The translations under genes were made by a program, and so were the position numbers. From Candidatus Yanofskyibacteriota bacterium (GTDB lineage: Bacteria; Patescibacteriota; Minisyncoccia; 2-02-FULL-40-12; GWA2-44-9), in NCBI GenBank assembly GCA_016181045.1, contig JACPAB010000001.1, forward strand, positions 1 to 45,704: 45,704 bases of DNA, in the 5' to 3' direction. The notes below the pieces were generated by a model. It was not told the DNA's origin, searched no databases, and saw nothing but the letters and a program-made list of their open reading frames with translations. Position 1 is the first letter of the stretch. Each line of letters opens with the position of its first letter. This document shows positions 1-8,749 of this stretch, piece after piece.

Positions 1-643
1 CTCGAATTAGCATTATGCATTCACTCAAACAAAAAGAATTTGTCGAATGGAAATACCAAGAATTAAGGAGATTCGTTAAGATGAAACCGATGCAATCAGA
101 ATATTTTGATCATAGGTATGAGAAAAAGTATTTCTGGTGGCGATTTCAAACAAGACGTTTTCCAGAATTCAAGGAATTAGCTGATATTTTCTACGACGGA
201 AAAACAAAAATTATTCCCCGTACTATCGGCCAAATATTAACACACCCACTAGCTCTCGCAGTTTGGTATATGGATGACGGTGGCAGAAGAAAAGATTGCC
301 ATGGAATGTTCTTGAATACATTAAGTTATTCAAAAACAGAACAAACAAAGTTACAAAAATGCTTAGTCAAAAATTTTGGAATAGAAACTAGAATCCATTG
401 GATTTCTGATGGATATCGACTATACATTCCGACACATTCTGCTAAAAATTTTTGTAAATTGATCAGTCCGTATATTATTCCATCAATGATCTATAAATTA
501 CCTTATAACCCCGTAACGACTGAATCCGCCGGAATATGGCGGAAGAGATAGATTGAAATAACATCTATCAAACGTCGGGCCCGTCTCTCATAGAGAGCGG
601 AGCAAGGTATAGTCTGTGCTCTTAGTAATAAGAGAAACACACG
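1..643 (+). other. Group I intron in 23S rRNA (3' part, truncated at window edge)
   Basis: The sequence up to 643 is the 3' part of an intron that ends just before 23S rRNA resumes at the A-loop (TTGGCTGTTCGCC). The last intron base is G, as group I introns require. Near the 3' end GGTATAGTCTG matches the usual P7/P3 strand of group I cores, and ACCCCGTAACGACT at the end of the internal ORF recurs at the same place in the second intron. Using G2553 of the A-loop as anchor, the insertion lies near E. coli 2546/2547. The 5' splice site is outside the window. Confidence 0.8.
15..551 (+). CDS. LAGLIDADG homing endonuclease (intron-encoded, 5' end possibly outside window)
   Basis: This is a 178-residue ORF inside the first 23S intron. 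The segment LALAVWYMDDGGRRKD (about residues 79-94) is a typical LAGLIDADG_2-type motif with the catalytic acidic pair, and the surrounding basic, aromatic-rich sequence fits that family. Such enzymes cut an intron-free 23S allele and so drive intron homing. The reading frame stays open upstream of ATG 15 to the window edge, so an N-terminal half with another motif is probably missing. Its stop lies in the conserved intron core shared with the second intron, so it belongs to the intron rather than being an independent gene. Confidence 0.8.
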   Translation: MHSLKQKEFVEWKYQELRRFVKMKPMQSEYFDHRYEKKYFWWRFQTRRFPEFKELADIFYDGKTKIIPRTIGQILTHPLALAVWYMDDGGRRKDCHGMFLNTLSYSKTEQTKLQKCLVKNFGIETRIHWISDGYRLYIPTHSAKNFCKLISPYIIPSMIYKLPYNPVTTESAGIWRKR

Positions 644-752
644 TTGGCTGTTCGCCAATTAAAAGGGTACGCGAGCTGGGTTCAAACCGTCGTGAGACAG
701 GTTGGTCCATATCTGGTACGGGCGTAGAAGTTTGAGGAGGGTTGTTCCTAGT
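644..752 (+). rRNA. 23S rRNA internal exon (A-loop to sarcin-ricin loop)
   Basis: The 109 bases align with E. coli 23S from about 2547 to 2656: the A-loop GGCTGTTCGCC, then GGTACGCGAGCTGGGTT, CGTCGTGAGACAG, and the 5' side of the sarcin-ricin loop ending CCTAGT. The exon ends in T, as expected for a group I 5' splice site. Length matches E. coli to within one base. ORFs called across it (for example 702-923) are shadows. Confidence 0.93.
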
Positions 753-1514
753 AAAGAATTGCTACTGTCGCCAGTAATGGCGACTGACAACTCGGCTAAT
801 AACGGTGGAATCTTAATTTATCTGGATCCGTTGATAACTCTGGTTGCTTTAGTCCTTCAATCAAAGTACAATTACTTGAGGACCAGAAAACAATTAAGAC
901 AATACCGTGGGAAGTCGATCTAACATTGATTTAGCTTATATCGCCGGTTTTCTTGATGGAGACGGAAGCTTGATGCTTCAAATCAAGAAACGAGGCGATG
1001 GAAAGCGAAAGTGGCGCATCATGTGCACTATCTGTTTTTATCAAGACGGTAGACATGAAATGCCTCTTTATTGGATACGAAGAGTGCTCGGGATAGGGTA
1101 CGTTTCCAAGCGTAACGATGGAATGTCTGAACTTAGAATTAATGGGTTTAAGCAAGTTAGAGATATTCTCAAAAACTTGTTGCCATTCATTAAATTCAAA
1201 AAAGAACAGGCAAAAGCTATGTATTATGCGCTGGAGATGTTATTAAAAAATGATCAATTAAAAGATTCGCAGTGGCGAAAAATAGTTGATTGTATTCTGA
1301 AAATCCAAGAGCATAATTATGTAACCAAGAAAAAGAAAACTCGAGAAGAGTTATGTCTCATGTTAGGTTTGACCCCGTAACGACTTGTTCCTGAGCTCCT
1401 GAGAGCGAGGGACGGATAGAAGTTTTTTGGCTTCTATAATATGCCGATCTCCGATCCCGCCCTGGCGGGAGGAGAAAGATATAGTCTGCACTTATAGTGA
1501 TATAAGAACATGTG
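753..1514 (+). other. Group I intron within the 23S sarcin-ricin loop
   Basis: The 762-bp insertion splits the universally conserved AGTACGAGAGGACC. The 5' exon ends in T752, the intron ends in G1514 and the 3' exon starts ACGAGAGGACC, matching group I boundaries. Near the 3' end AGATATAGTCTG is the group I P7-type strand, as in the first intron, and ACCCCGTAACGACT follows the ORF in both. By E. coli numbering the site is about 2656/2657. The intron must be removed for a functional factor-binding site, so splicing is presumably efficient. Confidence 0.85.
907..1380 (+). CDS. LAGLIDADG homing endonuclease, single-motif type
   Basis: This 157-residue ORF in the second intron carries one clear LAGLIDADG motif, YIAGFLDGDGSL (about residues 11-22). 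One motif per chain suggests an I-CreI-like homodimer that cuts a near-palindromic site in intronless 23S DNA. The called start is GTG at 907, which overlaps bases likely to belong to the intron core, so the true start may lie a few codons downstream. The stop falls in the conserved ACCCCGTAACGAC core segment, the same arrangement as in the first intron. Confidence 0.82.
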   Translation: MGSRSNIDLAYIAGFLDGDGSLMLQIKKRGDGKRKWRIMCTICFYQDGRHEMPLYWIRRVLGIGYVSKRNDGMSELRINGFKQVRDILKNLLPFIKFKKEQAKAMYYALEMLLKNDQLKDSQWRKIVDCILKIQEHNYVTKKKKTREELCLMLGLTP

Positions 1515-1678
1515 ACGAGAGGACCGGAATGAACGAACCTCTGGTGTACCAGCTGTCCCGCCCGGGGCAGCGCTGGGTAGCTATGTTCGGTTCTGATAAG
1601 CGCTGAAAGCATATAAGCGCGAAGCAGGCTCCAAGATTAGACTTCATAGTTACTAATAGATCATCATGAACTAAAAAG
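1515..1678 (+). rRNA. 23S rRNA 3' exon (shortened 3' end)
   Basis: This stretch resumes at ACGAGAGGACCGGAATGAAC, completes the sarcin-ricin loop and continues through GGTAGCTATGTTCGG and the CTGAAAGCATATAAGCGCGAAG stem region. Then a short spacer leads straight to TTACTAATAGATC, the match to the E. coli 3' terminal GGTACTAATGAACC. The E. coli sequence between these blocks (helices 98-101 region) is largely missing, giving about 164 nt instead of about 248. Such reductions are known in CPR. The exact 3' end is approximate. Confidence 0.85.
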
Positions 1679-1722
1679 TAATAATTCCTTGTAGAATTAA
1701 GTTTCTTTTAAAGCAAGAACCC

Positions 1723-1845
1723 GTTAGCTTGGTAGCTATACTGGTGTTGTCCCACCTGATCCCATCCCGAACTCAGAAGTGAAATACGCCAAGGCCCATG
1801 ATAGTCGAGCTTACTCGGCGAAAGTAGGTAGCTGCCAGACTAACG
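1723..1845 (+). rRNA. rrf: 5S rRNA
   Basis: The sequence contains the conserved GTCCCACCTGATCCCATCCCGAACTC-type core (loops B and C), then GAAGTGAAA, and GAAAGTAGGTAGCTGCCAGAC near the 3' end. The termini pair as helix I, and the pairing continues outward: GCAAGAACCCGTTAG upstream against CTAACGGGTTTTTGC downstream, with only one wobble. This long stem is probably the processing substrate. It lies about 45 nt after 23S, the normal rrn order. End positions are good to a few bases. Confidence 0.93.
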
Positions 1846-1858
1846 GGTTTTTGCTTTA

Positions 1859-1953
1859 CTTAAAACCGGCGCCCCTGGCCGGGAGGCCATAAAAAGGAAC
1901 TCCGCCCGGCCGTAGCCGGGTAGTAGCCGCCAGACTGATGGTTTTAATTTTAG
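1859..1953 (+). terminator. Structured rRNA operon trailer / possible terminator
   Basis: After 5S the sequence forms nested pairing: TTAAAACC and GGTTTTAA at the outside, with GGCG/CGCC further in, and a strong CCCGGC-CGTA-GCCGGG hairpin inside, followed by a T-rich run. This may end the rRNA transcript just before the next promoter. It is not a textbook terminator, so the call is tentative. Confidence 0.4.
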
Positions 1954-1964
1954 AAAACACGTAT

Positions 1965-1993
1965 TTGACAAAGTGCGTGTTTTTAGATATAAT
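1965..1993 (+). promoter_or_regulatory. Consensus sigma70 promoter for downstream ncRNA
   Basis: A perfect TTGACA (1965-1970) and a perfect TATAAT (1988-1993) are separated by 17 bp. The expected transcription start is near 2000, at the start of the structured RNA. A promoter this strong is typical of stable RNAs. Confidence 0.9.
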
Positions 1994-1999
1994 TATAGG

Positions 2000-2155
2000 G
2001 TGATGGTGGGGAGGGTATGCTTGAACGTTAATCCTCTGTGCAACCAGCCAGAGGCCCCGCGCAAGAGTGGGGATGAAGCTGGAACTGAAGAAACCTCTCG
2101 GTGGTGTACCAAAACTAACCCGCCATCACAGCGTCCTCCTCGGAGGCGCTTTTTT
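2000..2155 (+). ncRNA. Abundant structured small RNA, family not identified
   Basis: A transcript of about 150 nt is defined by a perfect promoter upstream and a terminator at its end. Its ends pair (GTGATGGTGGGG with CCCGCCATCAC). Inside, CCAGC/GCTGG encloses CCCC-GCGCAAGAGT-GGGG, and CCTCT/AGAGG would cross it, which may indicate a pseudoknot. It does not show the SRP signature GGAAGCAG, the RNase P GAGGAAAGTCC block or a tmRNA T-arm. A 6S-like RNA is possible because of the closing stem around a large internal region, but I cannot confirm it. It has no convincing ORF; the 1973-2179 ORF is a shadow. Confidence 0.65.
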
Positions 2156-2870
2156 GTTTCAAGTCAGCCAAAAATTTAATAATTTTCGGAACATAGGGTT
2201 TTAATGTATCTAAAGCATAACCAGACCTACGAACTTTAAATAAGATAGAAATTAGCTCTTTAGTTTGGGCAGTAGAATTTTCTAAAAGAGTATTATGGCT
2301 AAATTGATATTTCCCGTTTTCTTGGCAATTGATGTAGTGACACATTGTCAAAAGAAGTTTTGTGAAATGTTTTACATCGAAATTCGAATTATTAATATTG
2401 GGAATAAATCGTTTATATAAATCCTGCTTAATATATTGAACTGCTTCGGGGTAGGTGAAGTCATTGAGCAAAAAATCTGTACGCTCAAACCTTTTTCCCA
2501 CCACATATTTCCAGTTATAAAAATTTAGAAGTAGTTGGCGAGGATGTAAAATTTTCGCCAGCGGGCTTTGCGGTTCTCCACCGTTTAGTTCATCAATATA
2601 GATATAATTTATATTAAAATCTCGGATTTCCGGAGCTGACTCTTTTAAGAACTTTCGTATCACTATTAATTTATCCGTTGGAAAATCACTGTTTACAATA
2701 ACGAGCGCATCAACATCGCTTCTTATTGGATCAAAATCGTTGCGTGCGAGTGAACCCCAAAGATAAACTGATATAAATCCTTTATCGCGGTATTCATTAA
2801 AAATTTCCCGCAAAACAAAGGAAGCTTTGTTAATAATATTTTCTGTAAACATTAATTTGTATTTTATCAT
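2115..2870 (-). CDS. Nucleotidyltransferase-domain protein
   Basis: The protein has 251 residues with a Pol beta-type nucleotidyltransferase motif, GSLARNDFDPIRSDVDALVI (about residues 38-57), holding the GS...DxD metal-binding signature. The remainder is probably an alpha-helical C-terminal domain, as in the kanamycin-nucleotidyltransferase-like and MNT-type families. The substrate is unknown. A Met seven residues in is an alternative start; neither has a clear Shine-Dalgarno. It is convergent with the small RNA and its last codons overlap that RNA's terminator. A second, unrelated nucleotidyltransferase-domain gene lies near 36.5 kb. Confidence 0.75.
   Translation of the reverse strand: MIKYKLMFTENIINKASFVLREIFNEYRDKGFISVYLWGSLARNDFDPIRSDVDALVIVNSDFPTDKLIVIRKFLKESAPEIRDFNINYIYIDELNGGEPQSPLAKILHPRQLLLNFYNWKYVVGKRFERTDFLLNDFTYPEAVQYIKQDLYKRFIPNINNSNFDVKHFTKLLLTMCHYINCQENGKYQFSHNTLLENSTAQTKELISILFKVRRSGYALDTLKPYVPKIIKFLADLKQKSASEEDAVMAG
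2131..2155 (+). terminator. Intrinsic terminator of the small RNA
   Basis: GCGTCCTCC and GGAGGCGC pair with one bulge around a short loop and are followed by T6. The hairpin lies inside the 3' end of the convergent nucleotidyltransferase gene, encoding part of its last dozen residues on the other strand. Confidence 0.8.
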
Positions 2871-2951
2871 TCTTTTTAAACAAGGGAATGGCTCTTTTTA
2901 ATTTTGTCTTGTAGAATAATACTATATCTGATAACGCCGGGCGTTTTACTC

Positions 2952-3093
2952 AAGTTCGAGGCAAAAGCGAAGCCCGAACCGAGCCATATATAAATATGGT
3001 GAGGGAGGACTGGAGCTTTCAACGAAGAAATTGAGAAAACCCGAAGGGCCCGTACCGCTTAACGTAAGTTAGCGGAGGGCGAACAAGTTATAT
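2952..3093 (+). promoter_or_regulatory. Conserved leader element, copy A (upstream of exported-protein gene)
   Basis: About 140 bp directly before the ATG at 3094 resemble the leader of ssb on the other strand (copy B). Shared blocks in the same order are AGTTCGAGGCAAAA (ATTCGAGGCAAAA in B), GCCATAT-N4-ATATGGTGA (a hairpin with different loops), TGGAG, AACGAAGAA and CAAGTTATA immediately before the start codon. Local hairpins are also visible, such as CGCTTAAC-GTAA-GTTAGCG in this copy. The function is unknown: a cis-acting RNA leader or a dispersed repeat that delivers translation signals. Confidence 0.6.
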
Positions 3094-3894
3094 ATGGAAG
3101 CAAGGGCGAAAAAGCAGTTAATAATAGGCGCTATATTTGTTTTGCTTATCGGCGGAGCGGTTTACGGTCTTGCCGACAGGTTTTTCATAATTGAGGCCAC
3201 GTGTTTTGATAATATCCAGAACGGCAAGGAAGAGGGCGTTGATTGCGGCACTCTGGCCTGTGGTATTGTCTGCCAAGAGCCCGTCCAGCCGCTGCAGGTG
3301 TCCGACGAAAAGTTATTCAGGATAGGCCCCGGAAGCTACGACTTCGTAGCCAAGCTTGTGAATTCCAATACTTCCTATGGGGCGCCCGAGATAATGTATT
3401 CGATAGCTCTGCCGGGTGAGGGGACAAAAACCGGTATGACATACATCCTGCCCGGCCAGACCAAGTATGTGGTTCTCACATCTCTGCGGACTGCCGGGGA
3501 GGTGGGTTCCGCCGGACTTAGGGTGAACTCCGTTCAGTGGGAAAAGCTTGATATGCCGTCGGGTGAAGTTAATTTGATAAACAGAAGAGGCAATTTTGGG
3601 AACGCTGAAGCCGAGAGTTCCTATGAGGGCGTCGTATTCAACGATTCCAATTATGATTTTGACAAGGTGGAAGTGTCGGTTATATTATTTGATGCATCCA
3701 ATGCCGTTATCGGCGTGAATAGGACGGAAATAAGAACGCTATTGGCGAAGACCGAAAGGTCTTTCAAGGTTGTCTGGCCGTTCCCGCAGCCGCTCGTCTC
3801 CAGGGCGGACGTGCAGATATCGACCAATCTGTTCGAGAACTCTAATTTCATAAAAAGCTATGGCACACAGGAGAGATTTCAAGAGTTTTATTAA
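3094..3894 (+). CDS. Membrane-anchored or exported protein with Cys motif, upstream of rodA
   Basis: The 266-residue protein starts with a short basic stretch and one hydrophobic segment (about residues 9-27), so it is exported or anchored with the rest outside the cytoplasm. Residues 36-59 carry a Cys cluster (CFDNIQNGKEEGVDCG, then CGIVC) that could form disulfides; this DGxxNGxExGVDCG-like pattern is common in extracellular proteins of CPR. The remainder looks like beta-rich repeats. The gene overlaps rodA by 35 bp, so the two are cotranscribed and translationally coupled; a role in envelope assembly is inferred from that context only. Confidence 0.7.
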   Translation: MEARAKKQLIIGAIFVLLIGGAVYGLADRFFIIEATCFDNIQNGKEEGVDCGTLACGIVCQEPVQPLQVSDEKLFRIGPGSYDFVAKLVNSNTSYGAPEIMYSIALPGEGTKTGMTYILPGQTKYVVLTSLRTAGEVGSAGLRVNSVQWEKLDMPSGEVNLINRRGNFGNAEAESSYEGVVFNDSNYDFDKVEVSVILFDASNAVIGVNRTEIRTLLAKTERSFKVVWPFPQPLVSRADVQISTNLFENSNFIKSYGTQERFQEFY

Positions 3895-4963
3895 AGGACT
3901 ATTCAGAGACACAGATGTCCCATTGTTCGCCGCGGTAGCGGCCATTTCTTTGTTCGGGGCGGTTAATATGTATGGCATCGTGGGTCCCGGTTCGCTATTG
4001 ACCAAGCATTTGACATTCATTGCGGTTGGCCTTGGGCTGATGATTTTTATGTCCTTCGTTAATTACCGATATTTAAAAAATTACTCTTTTCCTGTTCTGG
4101 TTCTCTATTTTCTTTCTCTTTTTCTCCTATTGCTTACTTTTTATTCCCGATCTGTCAGGGGAGTGAATGCCTGGATCGTTCTGGGGCAGTTCACATTCGA
4201 GCCGGCAGAGCTGGCCAAGCTGATGCTGATAATTTTGATGGCAAAATACTTTTCCCAGCGCCATGTCCACATAAACCAGTTTAAATATATAGTGATAGCG
4301 GGCATCTATTTTGTTCTTCCCGTGGGAATAATGCTGGTCCAGCCCGATCTCGGTTCGGCCATAATTTTGTCTTTGATCTGGCTGGGCATGCTCCTTGCGG
4401 CCGGCATCAACAAGAGGCATCTTTTTCTTTTGTTGATTCTGGCCGTAGTTGTCTCATATGGTGCCTGGGCGGGGGTTCTTAAGCCATACCAAAAAGAACG
4501 ACTGGTGTCTTTCGTCAATCCGGGAGCGGACCCGCTCGGAACAGGATACAACCTTATCCAGTCGCAGGTCGCGATCGGTTCCGGCCATTGGTTCGGTAAC
4601 GGCTTGGGGAAGGGTTCGCAGGCAACTCTCGGATTTTTGCCGGAACCGCACAACGATTTTGTTTTTGCCGCCGCGGCCGAGCAGTTCGGGCTGGTCGGTC
4701 TGGGTCTGATTTTGGCGGCAATCGCTTTTATAATTTCTAGAACATTGCTGATAGGCCGGTCGGCAATGTCCAATTTCGGAAAATTATTCTCGATAGGGCT
4801 CACTATCTTTATATTTGCCCACGCCATTATCGGCGCCTCGGTCAACATCGGCTTGATGCCCGTTACGGGCTTGCCATTCCCGTTCTTAAGCTATGGCGGC
4901 AGTTATATGATATCTCTGATGGGCGGATTGGGGATTCTGCAAAGCATTCGCCGTTATGGCTAA
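3860..4963 (+). CDS. rodA: Rod shape-determining protein RodA (SEDS glycosyltransferase)
   Basis: The 367-residue polytopic membrane protein has about ten hydrophobic segments. SEDS family hallmarks are visible: RGVNAWIVLGQFTFEPAELAK in the middle, the QPDLGSAI segment, GFLPEPHNDFVFAAAAEQFG, and the C-terminal LPFPFLSYGGSYMISLMGGL. SEDS proteins polymerise peptidoglycan glycan strands from lipid II together with a class B PBP. The length fits RodA better than FtsW, though the two are hard to separate by eye. Its start lies inside the preceding gene, suggesting coupling. Confidence 0.9.
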   Translation: MAHRRDFKSFIKGLFRDTDVPLFAAVAAISLFGAVNMYGIVGPGSLLTKHLTFIAVGLGLMIFMSFVNYRYLKNYSFPVLVLYFLSLFLLLLTFYSRSVRGVNAWIVLGQFTFEPAELAKLMLIILMAKYFSQRHVHINQFKYIVIAGIYFVLPVGIMLVQPDLGSAIILSLIWLGMLLAAGINKRHLFLLLILAVVVSYGAWAGVLKPYQKERLVSFVNPGADPLGTGYNLIQSQVAIGSGHWFGNGLGKGSQATLGFLPEPHNDFVFAAAAEQFGLVGLGLILAAIAFIISRTLLIGRSAMSNFGKLFSIGLTIFIFAHAIIGASVNIGLMPVTGLPFPFLSYGGSYMISLMGGLGILQSIRRYG

Positions 4964-5109
4964 CCATAACGGAATTTCTAATTTCTAAACCCTAATTTCT
5001 AAACAATATCAAATGACCAAATATCAAAATCCAAAACAGTTTAAATATTTGAGATTCGGATTTTGGATTTGTTTAGGATTTAGAGATTAGAGTTTAGAGA
5101 TTTTATATT
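4964..5109 (+). repeat. AT-rich intergenic inverted repeat
   Basis: The spacer consists of TAATTTCTAAACCC-type direct repeats followed by an inverted counterpart. AAATCCAAAA pairs with TTTTGGATTT, and the CTAATTTCTAAAC family reappears as GTTTAGGATTTAGAGA. The same word types occur inside uvrC as a presumed in-frame insertion. I see no gene or convincing promoter in it. Confidence 0.7.
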
Positions 5110-5379
5110 ATGGATTTAGTAATAAACTTTGTGGATATCGGAAAAATACGACTAGAATTAAAGCAAGGCAGACGTGTGGAGGATACTCTTGACTTTTCTT
5201 TTCATGGTAATCTCGATGACTTGTTAATATCCTCTGTTGACAAAGTTTTAAAAGAGAATAGAATAGAAGCATTGTCTTTAAAAACCGTAAGTATCGGTGG
5301 AGATGTTGATAAAAACAGCTCGGCGTATAAGATAGCCCTTGCTTTCATAAAAGCGTGGAAAGAAGCCAAAAAATTGTAG
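5110..5379 (+). CDS. Small protein resembling the N-terminal part of TsaB (weak)
   Basis: The 89-residue protein has the layout of a TsaB/ASKHA N-terminal half: a beta-hairpin-like N-terminus, a helix ending SSVDKVLKENRIEALSLKTV, then SIGGDVDKNSSAYKIALAFIKAW, which occupies the place of the TsaB GxGSFTGLRxGLA motif but with the glycines mostly lost. TsaB helps make the tRNA modification t6A; here any such activity is doubtful and this may be a derived structural homologue. The gene sits alone between two repeat-filled spacers, upstream of rpoB. Confidence 0.5.
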   Translation: MDLVINFVDIGKIRLELKQGRRVEDTLDFSFHGNLDDLLISSVDKVLKENRIEALSLKTVSIGGDVDKNSSAYKIALAFIKAWKEAKKL

Positions 5380-5403
5380 TTTTTTAACTGGTCATAACAT
5401 AGA

Positions 5404-5470
5404 GATTAGGACTTAGCCAGTAGAACTTAGAATCAGATTCTAATGGCTAAAAACTAATGGCTAATTACTA
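5404..5470 (+). repeat. Dispersed palindromic repeat, copy 1 (before rpoB)
   Basis: This copy has the pattern GACTTAGCCAGTAGAACTTAGAA, a short loop, TCTAATGGCTAA and CTAATGGCTAATTA; the two halves are inverted repeats (TTAGCCA against TGGCTAA). Close copies are at 8750, 20635 and 33131. Confidence 0.8.
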
Positions 5471-5593
5471 TCAATTAAAAACCTAACAATCGCCACCAGA
5501 TTGTCCCCAGATAAAATCATAAATTAGGTGATATTTTAATCCGTTCAGCACGCGGGAAGAGTGGGCGTGTGTGTTTTTGTTGTCATACGAACT

Positions 5594-8500
5594 ATGCGAA
5601 AAATATTCTCCAAATTCGATGTAGACAAATTGGAAGCCCCTAATTTGGTTCAGGTCCAATTGGATTCTTACAAGTGGTTTTTGGACATCGGTCTTAAGGA
5701 GCTTTTGAAAGAGGTCTCCCCCGTAGCCGACTGGACCGGAAAAGAATTGGAGTTGAGTTTCATCGATTATAAGCTCGAAGAACCGAAATACAAAGAGAGA
5801 ACCGCTATCGAAAAGAACATCTCATACGAAGCGCCGCTCAAAGTAAAAGTCGGCTTGAGAAACAAAAGAACCGACGCATACAAGGAACAGGAATTATTCC
5901 TTTCTGATTTCCCCCTTATGACAGAAAGGGGAACTTTTATCATTAACGGAGTGGAGCGCGTCGTTATTTCCCAGCTTATCCGAAGTCCGGGCGTATTTTT
6001 TTCGATGTCCCGCTCCTCCCGCTATAAGAGATTCTTTGGGGCTAAGCTTATTCCTTCCCGAGGCGCTTGGCTTGAATTCGAGACCGAATTCAACGGAGTC
6101 ATTTCTTGCAGAATAGACAGAAAGAGAAAAGTAGCCGCAACGGCGTTGTTGCGGGCTTTTGGCATAACCGAAGACGAGGAGATAAAGAAGATATTTGCCG
6201 ATGTCGATACCGACGAGAATATGAAGTACATCATGGCGACCATTTTACAAGACCCCTCCTCGAACGAAAATGAAGGTCTCATCGAATTATATAAGAGAAT
6301 TCGCCCCGGAGACCCGGCCACGCCGGATAATGCTAAGCAGATGGTCCACAATCTTTTCTTCAACCCTTCCCGATACGATCTTTCCAAGGTCGGCCGCTTC
6401 AGAATGAACAAAAGGTTCGGTGAAGAACTGCATTTGGAAAAGTCCGAGAACAGGGTTTTGAGGAAAGAGGACATCATAAATATTCTCAAGGAGATCATCC
6501 GCCTCAACAATAATCCGAGCGCTCAGCCCGATAATATCGACCACCTTGGCAACAGAAGGGTCAAAACATTGGGTGAACTTTTACAGGACCGCTTAAGGAT
6601 CGCGTTTGCCAGGATGGAAAGGATAATCAAGGACAGGATCAGCACATCGGATATTGCCACAGTGCTTCCTTCCCAGTTGATAAACTCCAGGCCGTTCGTG
6701 GCGGCGCTGAAAGAATTTTTCGCTTCCGGCCAGTTATCCCAATTCATGGACCAGCATAATCCGCTGTCCGAGCTGGAACACAAAAGGCGCCTATCCGCTT
6801 TAGGTCCCGGGGGATTGACCAGAGAGAGGGCAAGCTTTGAGGTTCGTGACGTCCACCCTTCCCACTACGGGAGGATATGCCCCATCGCTACCCCGGAAGG
6901 TCCCAACATCGGTCTGGTCGGCCATTTGGCCATGTATGCCAAGATATCCGATCTCGGATTTATTCTTACTCCTTACAGGAAAGTAATCAAAGGCAAGATT
7001 ACCGACGATTTTAAATACATGGATGCCGTCGAAGAAGAGAGATATATAATCGCTTCCGCCGGAACTGAAGTTGATAGCAGTGGAAAACTCGTTGGCAATA
7101 AAGTTGTCGCCAGGTTGCATGGCGAACCGGGCACCGCTGAGCTGGCGCAGATCGATTACATGGACGTTTCACCGAGACAGCAATTCTCGGTCTCGACTTC
7201 TTTGATCCCGTTCCTCGAACATGACGACGCAAACAGGGCACTGATGGGTTCGAACATGCAAAGACAAGCTGTGCCGCTATTGCAGCCCGAATCGCCTTAC
7301 GTCGGAACCGGTTTGGAAGAAAAAATAGCTAAAGATTCCGGAATGGTTGTCTTGGCTCCCGAAGCGGGACTTATTAAGGAAGCCGATGCTTCTCATATAG
7401 TATTGAAGACAGACAAAGGCAAAGAGCATGAGTTCAAACTTTTAAAATTTGCAAAGTCCAATGCATTCACCTGTTTGAACCAGAGATCCTTGGTCAAGAA
7501 AGGGGATAAGGTCAAGAAAGGCCAGGCATTGGCCGACGGTCCCTCCACGCAGGACGGAGAGTTGGCCCTGGGAAAGAATTTGGTGGTTGCTTATATGTCT
7601 TTTGAAGGCGCCAACTTCGAAGATGCCATCGTTCTCTCGGAGAGAATGGTCACGGAAGATGTTTTCTCCTCGATCCACATAGAAGATTATTCGACCGATG
7701 TCCGGGAAACAAAGCTCGGATCCGAAGTCACTACTTACGATATTCCGAATGTTGCCATGGAGCGGCTTAACGACCTTGATCCGGACGGTGTCGTCAGGGT
7801 CGGAGCGGAAGTCCGTTCGCAGGATATTTTGGTCGGCAAGATATCTCCGAAGGGAGAAAGCGACCTTACCGCCGAAGAGCGTCTTTTGAGAGCGATATTC
7901 GGGGAGAAATCACGAGACGTCAAAGACACCTCTTTGCGTCTTGATTACGGAAAACTGGGCCGCGTCGTGGGCGTGAAAGTGTTCTCCAGAGACGAAGGAG
8001 ACAAGCTCGACGTCGGCGTTATTAAGAAAATACAGGTTTCGGTCGCCCAATTAAGAAAGATCCAGGTTGGAGACAAGCTGGCCGGAAGACACGGAAACAA
8101 GGGCGTCGTGTCCGTAATATTGCCCGAAGAAGATATGCCGTTCCTGGAGGACGGCACGCCGGTGGATATCGTATTGAGCCCCTTAGGTATCATTTCCCGT
8201 ATGAATATCGGCCAGGTTTTGGAGTCCCATCTCGGTATTGCCGTAAGAAAGAACGGATACAAAGCCGCAACGCCTGCGATGGCCGGGCCGACGGAAGAAG
8301 AGATAATGGACGAGCTCAAAAAAGCCGGATTCCCCGTTGACGGAAAGAGCCAGCTTTACGACGGCAAGACCGGACTGCCTTACGAACAGAAATGCCATGT
8401 CGGCCTCACTTATTTTATGAAATTGATCCACATGGTGGAGGACAAGATGCACATGCGCTCCATCGGGCCTTATTCATTGATCACCCAGCAGCCATTGGGA

Positions 8501-8749
8501 GGTAAAGCCCAATTCGGGGGCCAGAGATTCGGAGAAATGGAAGTGTGGGCCTTGGAAGGATACGGGGCCGCCCACACCCTGCAAGAAATGCTGACCATCA
8601 AGTCCGATGATGTTCTGGGCCGCGCGAAGACGTATGAATCGATCGTGAACGGGGAAGAAATAAAAGCGCCGCATTTACCGGAGTCATTCAAGGTATTATT
8701 GTCCGAAATTAAAGGTCTGGCTTTGAACGTGGAACTTTTAGAGAAGTGA
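5594..8749 (+). CDS. rpoB: DNA-directed RNA polymerase subunit beta
   Basis: The protein is the beta subunit of RNA polymerase, about 1050 residues, complete. Recognisable landmarks include [20 protein letters not shown] (fork region), the rifampicin-region [20 protein letters not shown] with [44 protein letters not shown], and the C-terminal [20 protein letters not shown] block that contacts beta'. I chose ATG 5594 ([17 protein letters not shown]) over the upstream GTG at 5561, because the added residues are not family-like. It ends with TGA, showing TGA is a stop here. rpoC follows after a 67-bp repeat-filled gap. Confidence 0.97.
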   Translation: MRKIFSKFDVDKLEAPNLVQVQLDSYKWFLDIGLKELLKEVSPVADWTGKELELSFIDYKLEEPKYKERTAIEKNISYEAPLKVKVGLRNKRTDAYKEQELFLSDFPLMTERGTFIINGVERVVISQLIRSPGVFFSMSRSSRYKRFFGAKLIPSRGAWLEFETEFNGVISCRIDRKRKVAATALLRAFGITEDEEIKKIFADVDTDENMKYIMATILQDPSSNENEGLIELYKRIRPGDPATPDNAKQMVHNLFFNPSRYDLSKVGRFRMNKRFGEELHLEKSENRVLRKEDIINILKEIIRLNNNPSAQPDNIDHLGNRRVKTLGELLQDRLRIAFARMERIIKDRISTSDIATVLPSQLINSRPFVAALKEFFASGQLSQFMDQHNPLSELEHKRRLSALGPGGLTRERASFEVRDVHPSHYGRICPIATPEGPNIGLVGHLAMYAKISDLGFILTPYRKVIKGKITDDFKYMDAVEEERYIIASAGTEVDSSGKLVGNKVVARLHGEPGTAELAQIDYMDVSPRQQFSVSTSLIPFLEHDDANRALMGSNMQRQAVPLLQPESPYVGTGLEEKIAKDSGMVVLAPEAGLIKEADASHIVLKTDKGKEHEFKLLKFAKSNAFTCLNQRSLVKKGDKVKKGQALADGPSTQDGELALGKNLVVAYMSFEGANFEDAIVLSERMVTEDVFSSIHIEDYSTDVRETKLGSEVTTYDIPNVAMERLNDLDPDGVVRVGAEVRSQDILVGKISPKGESDLTAEERLLRAIFGEKSRDVKDTSLRLDYGKLGRVVGVKVFSRDEGDKLDVGVIKKIQVSVAQLRKIQVGDKLAGRHGNKGVVSVILPEEDMPFLEDGTPVDIVLSPLGIISRMNIGQVLESHLGIAVRKNGYKAATPAMAGPTEEEIMDELKKAGFPVDGKSQLYDGKTGLPYEQKCHVGLTYFMKLIHMVEDKMHMRSIGPYSLITQQPLGGKAQFGGQRFGEMEVWALEGYGAAHTLQEMLTIKSDDVLGRAKTYESIVNGEEIKAPHLPESFKVLLSEIKGLALNVELLEK

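Noticed and set aside
702-923. ORF of 73 residues
   Set aside because: It lies in 23S rRNA exon and intron core sequence.
2000-2155. SRP RNA or RNase P RNA
   Set aside because: The diagnostic GGAAGCAG and GAGGAAAGTCC blocks are missing.
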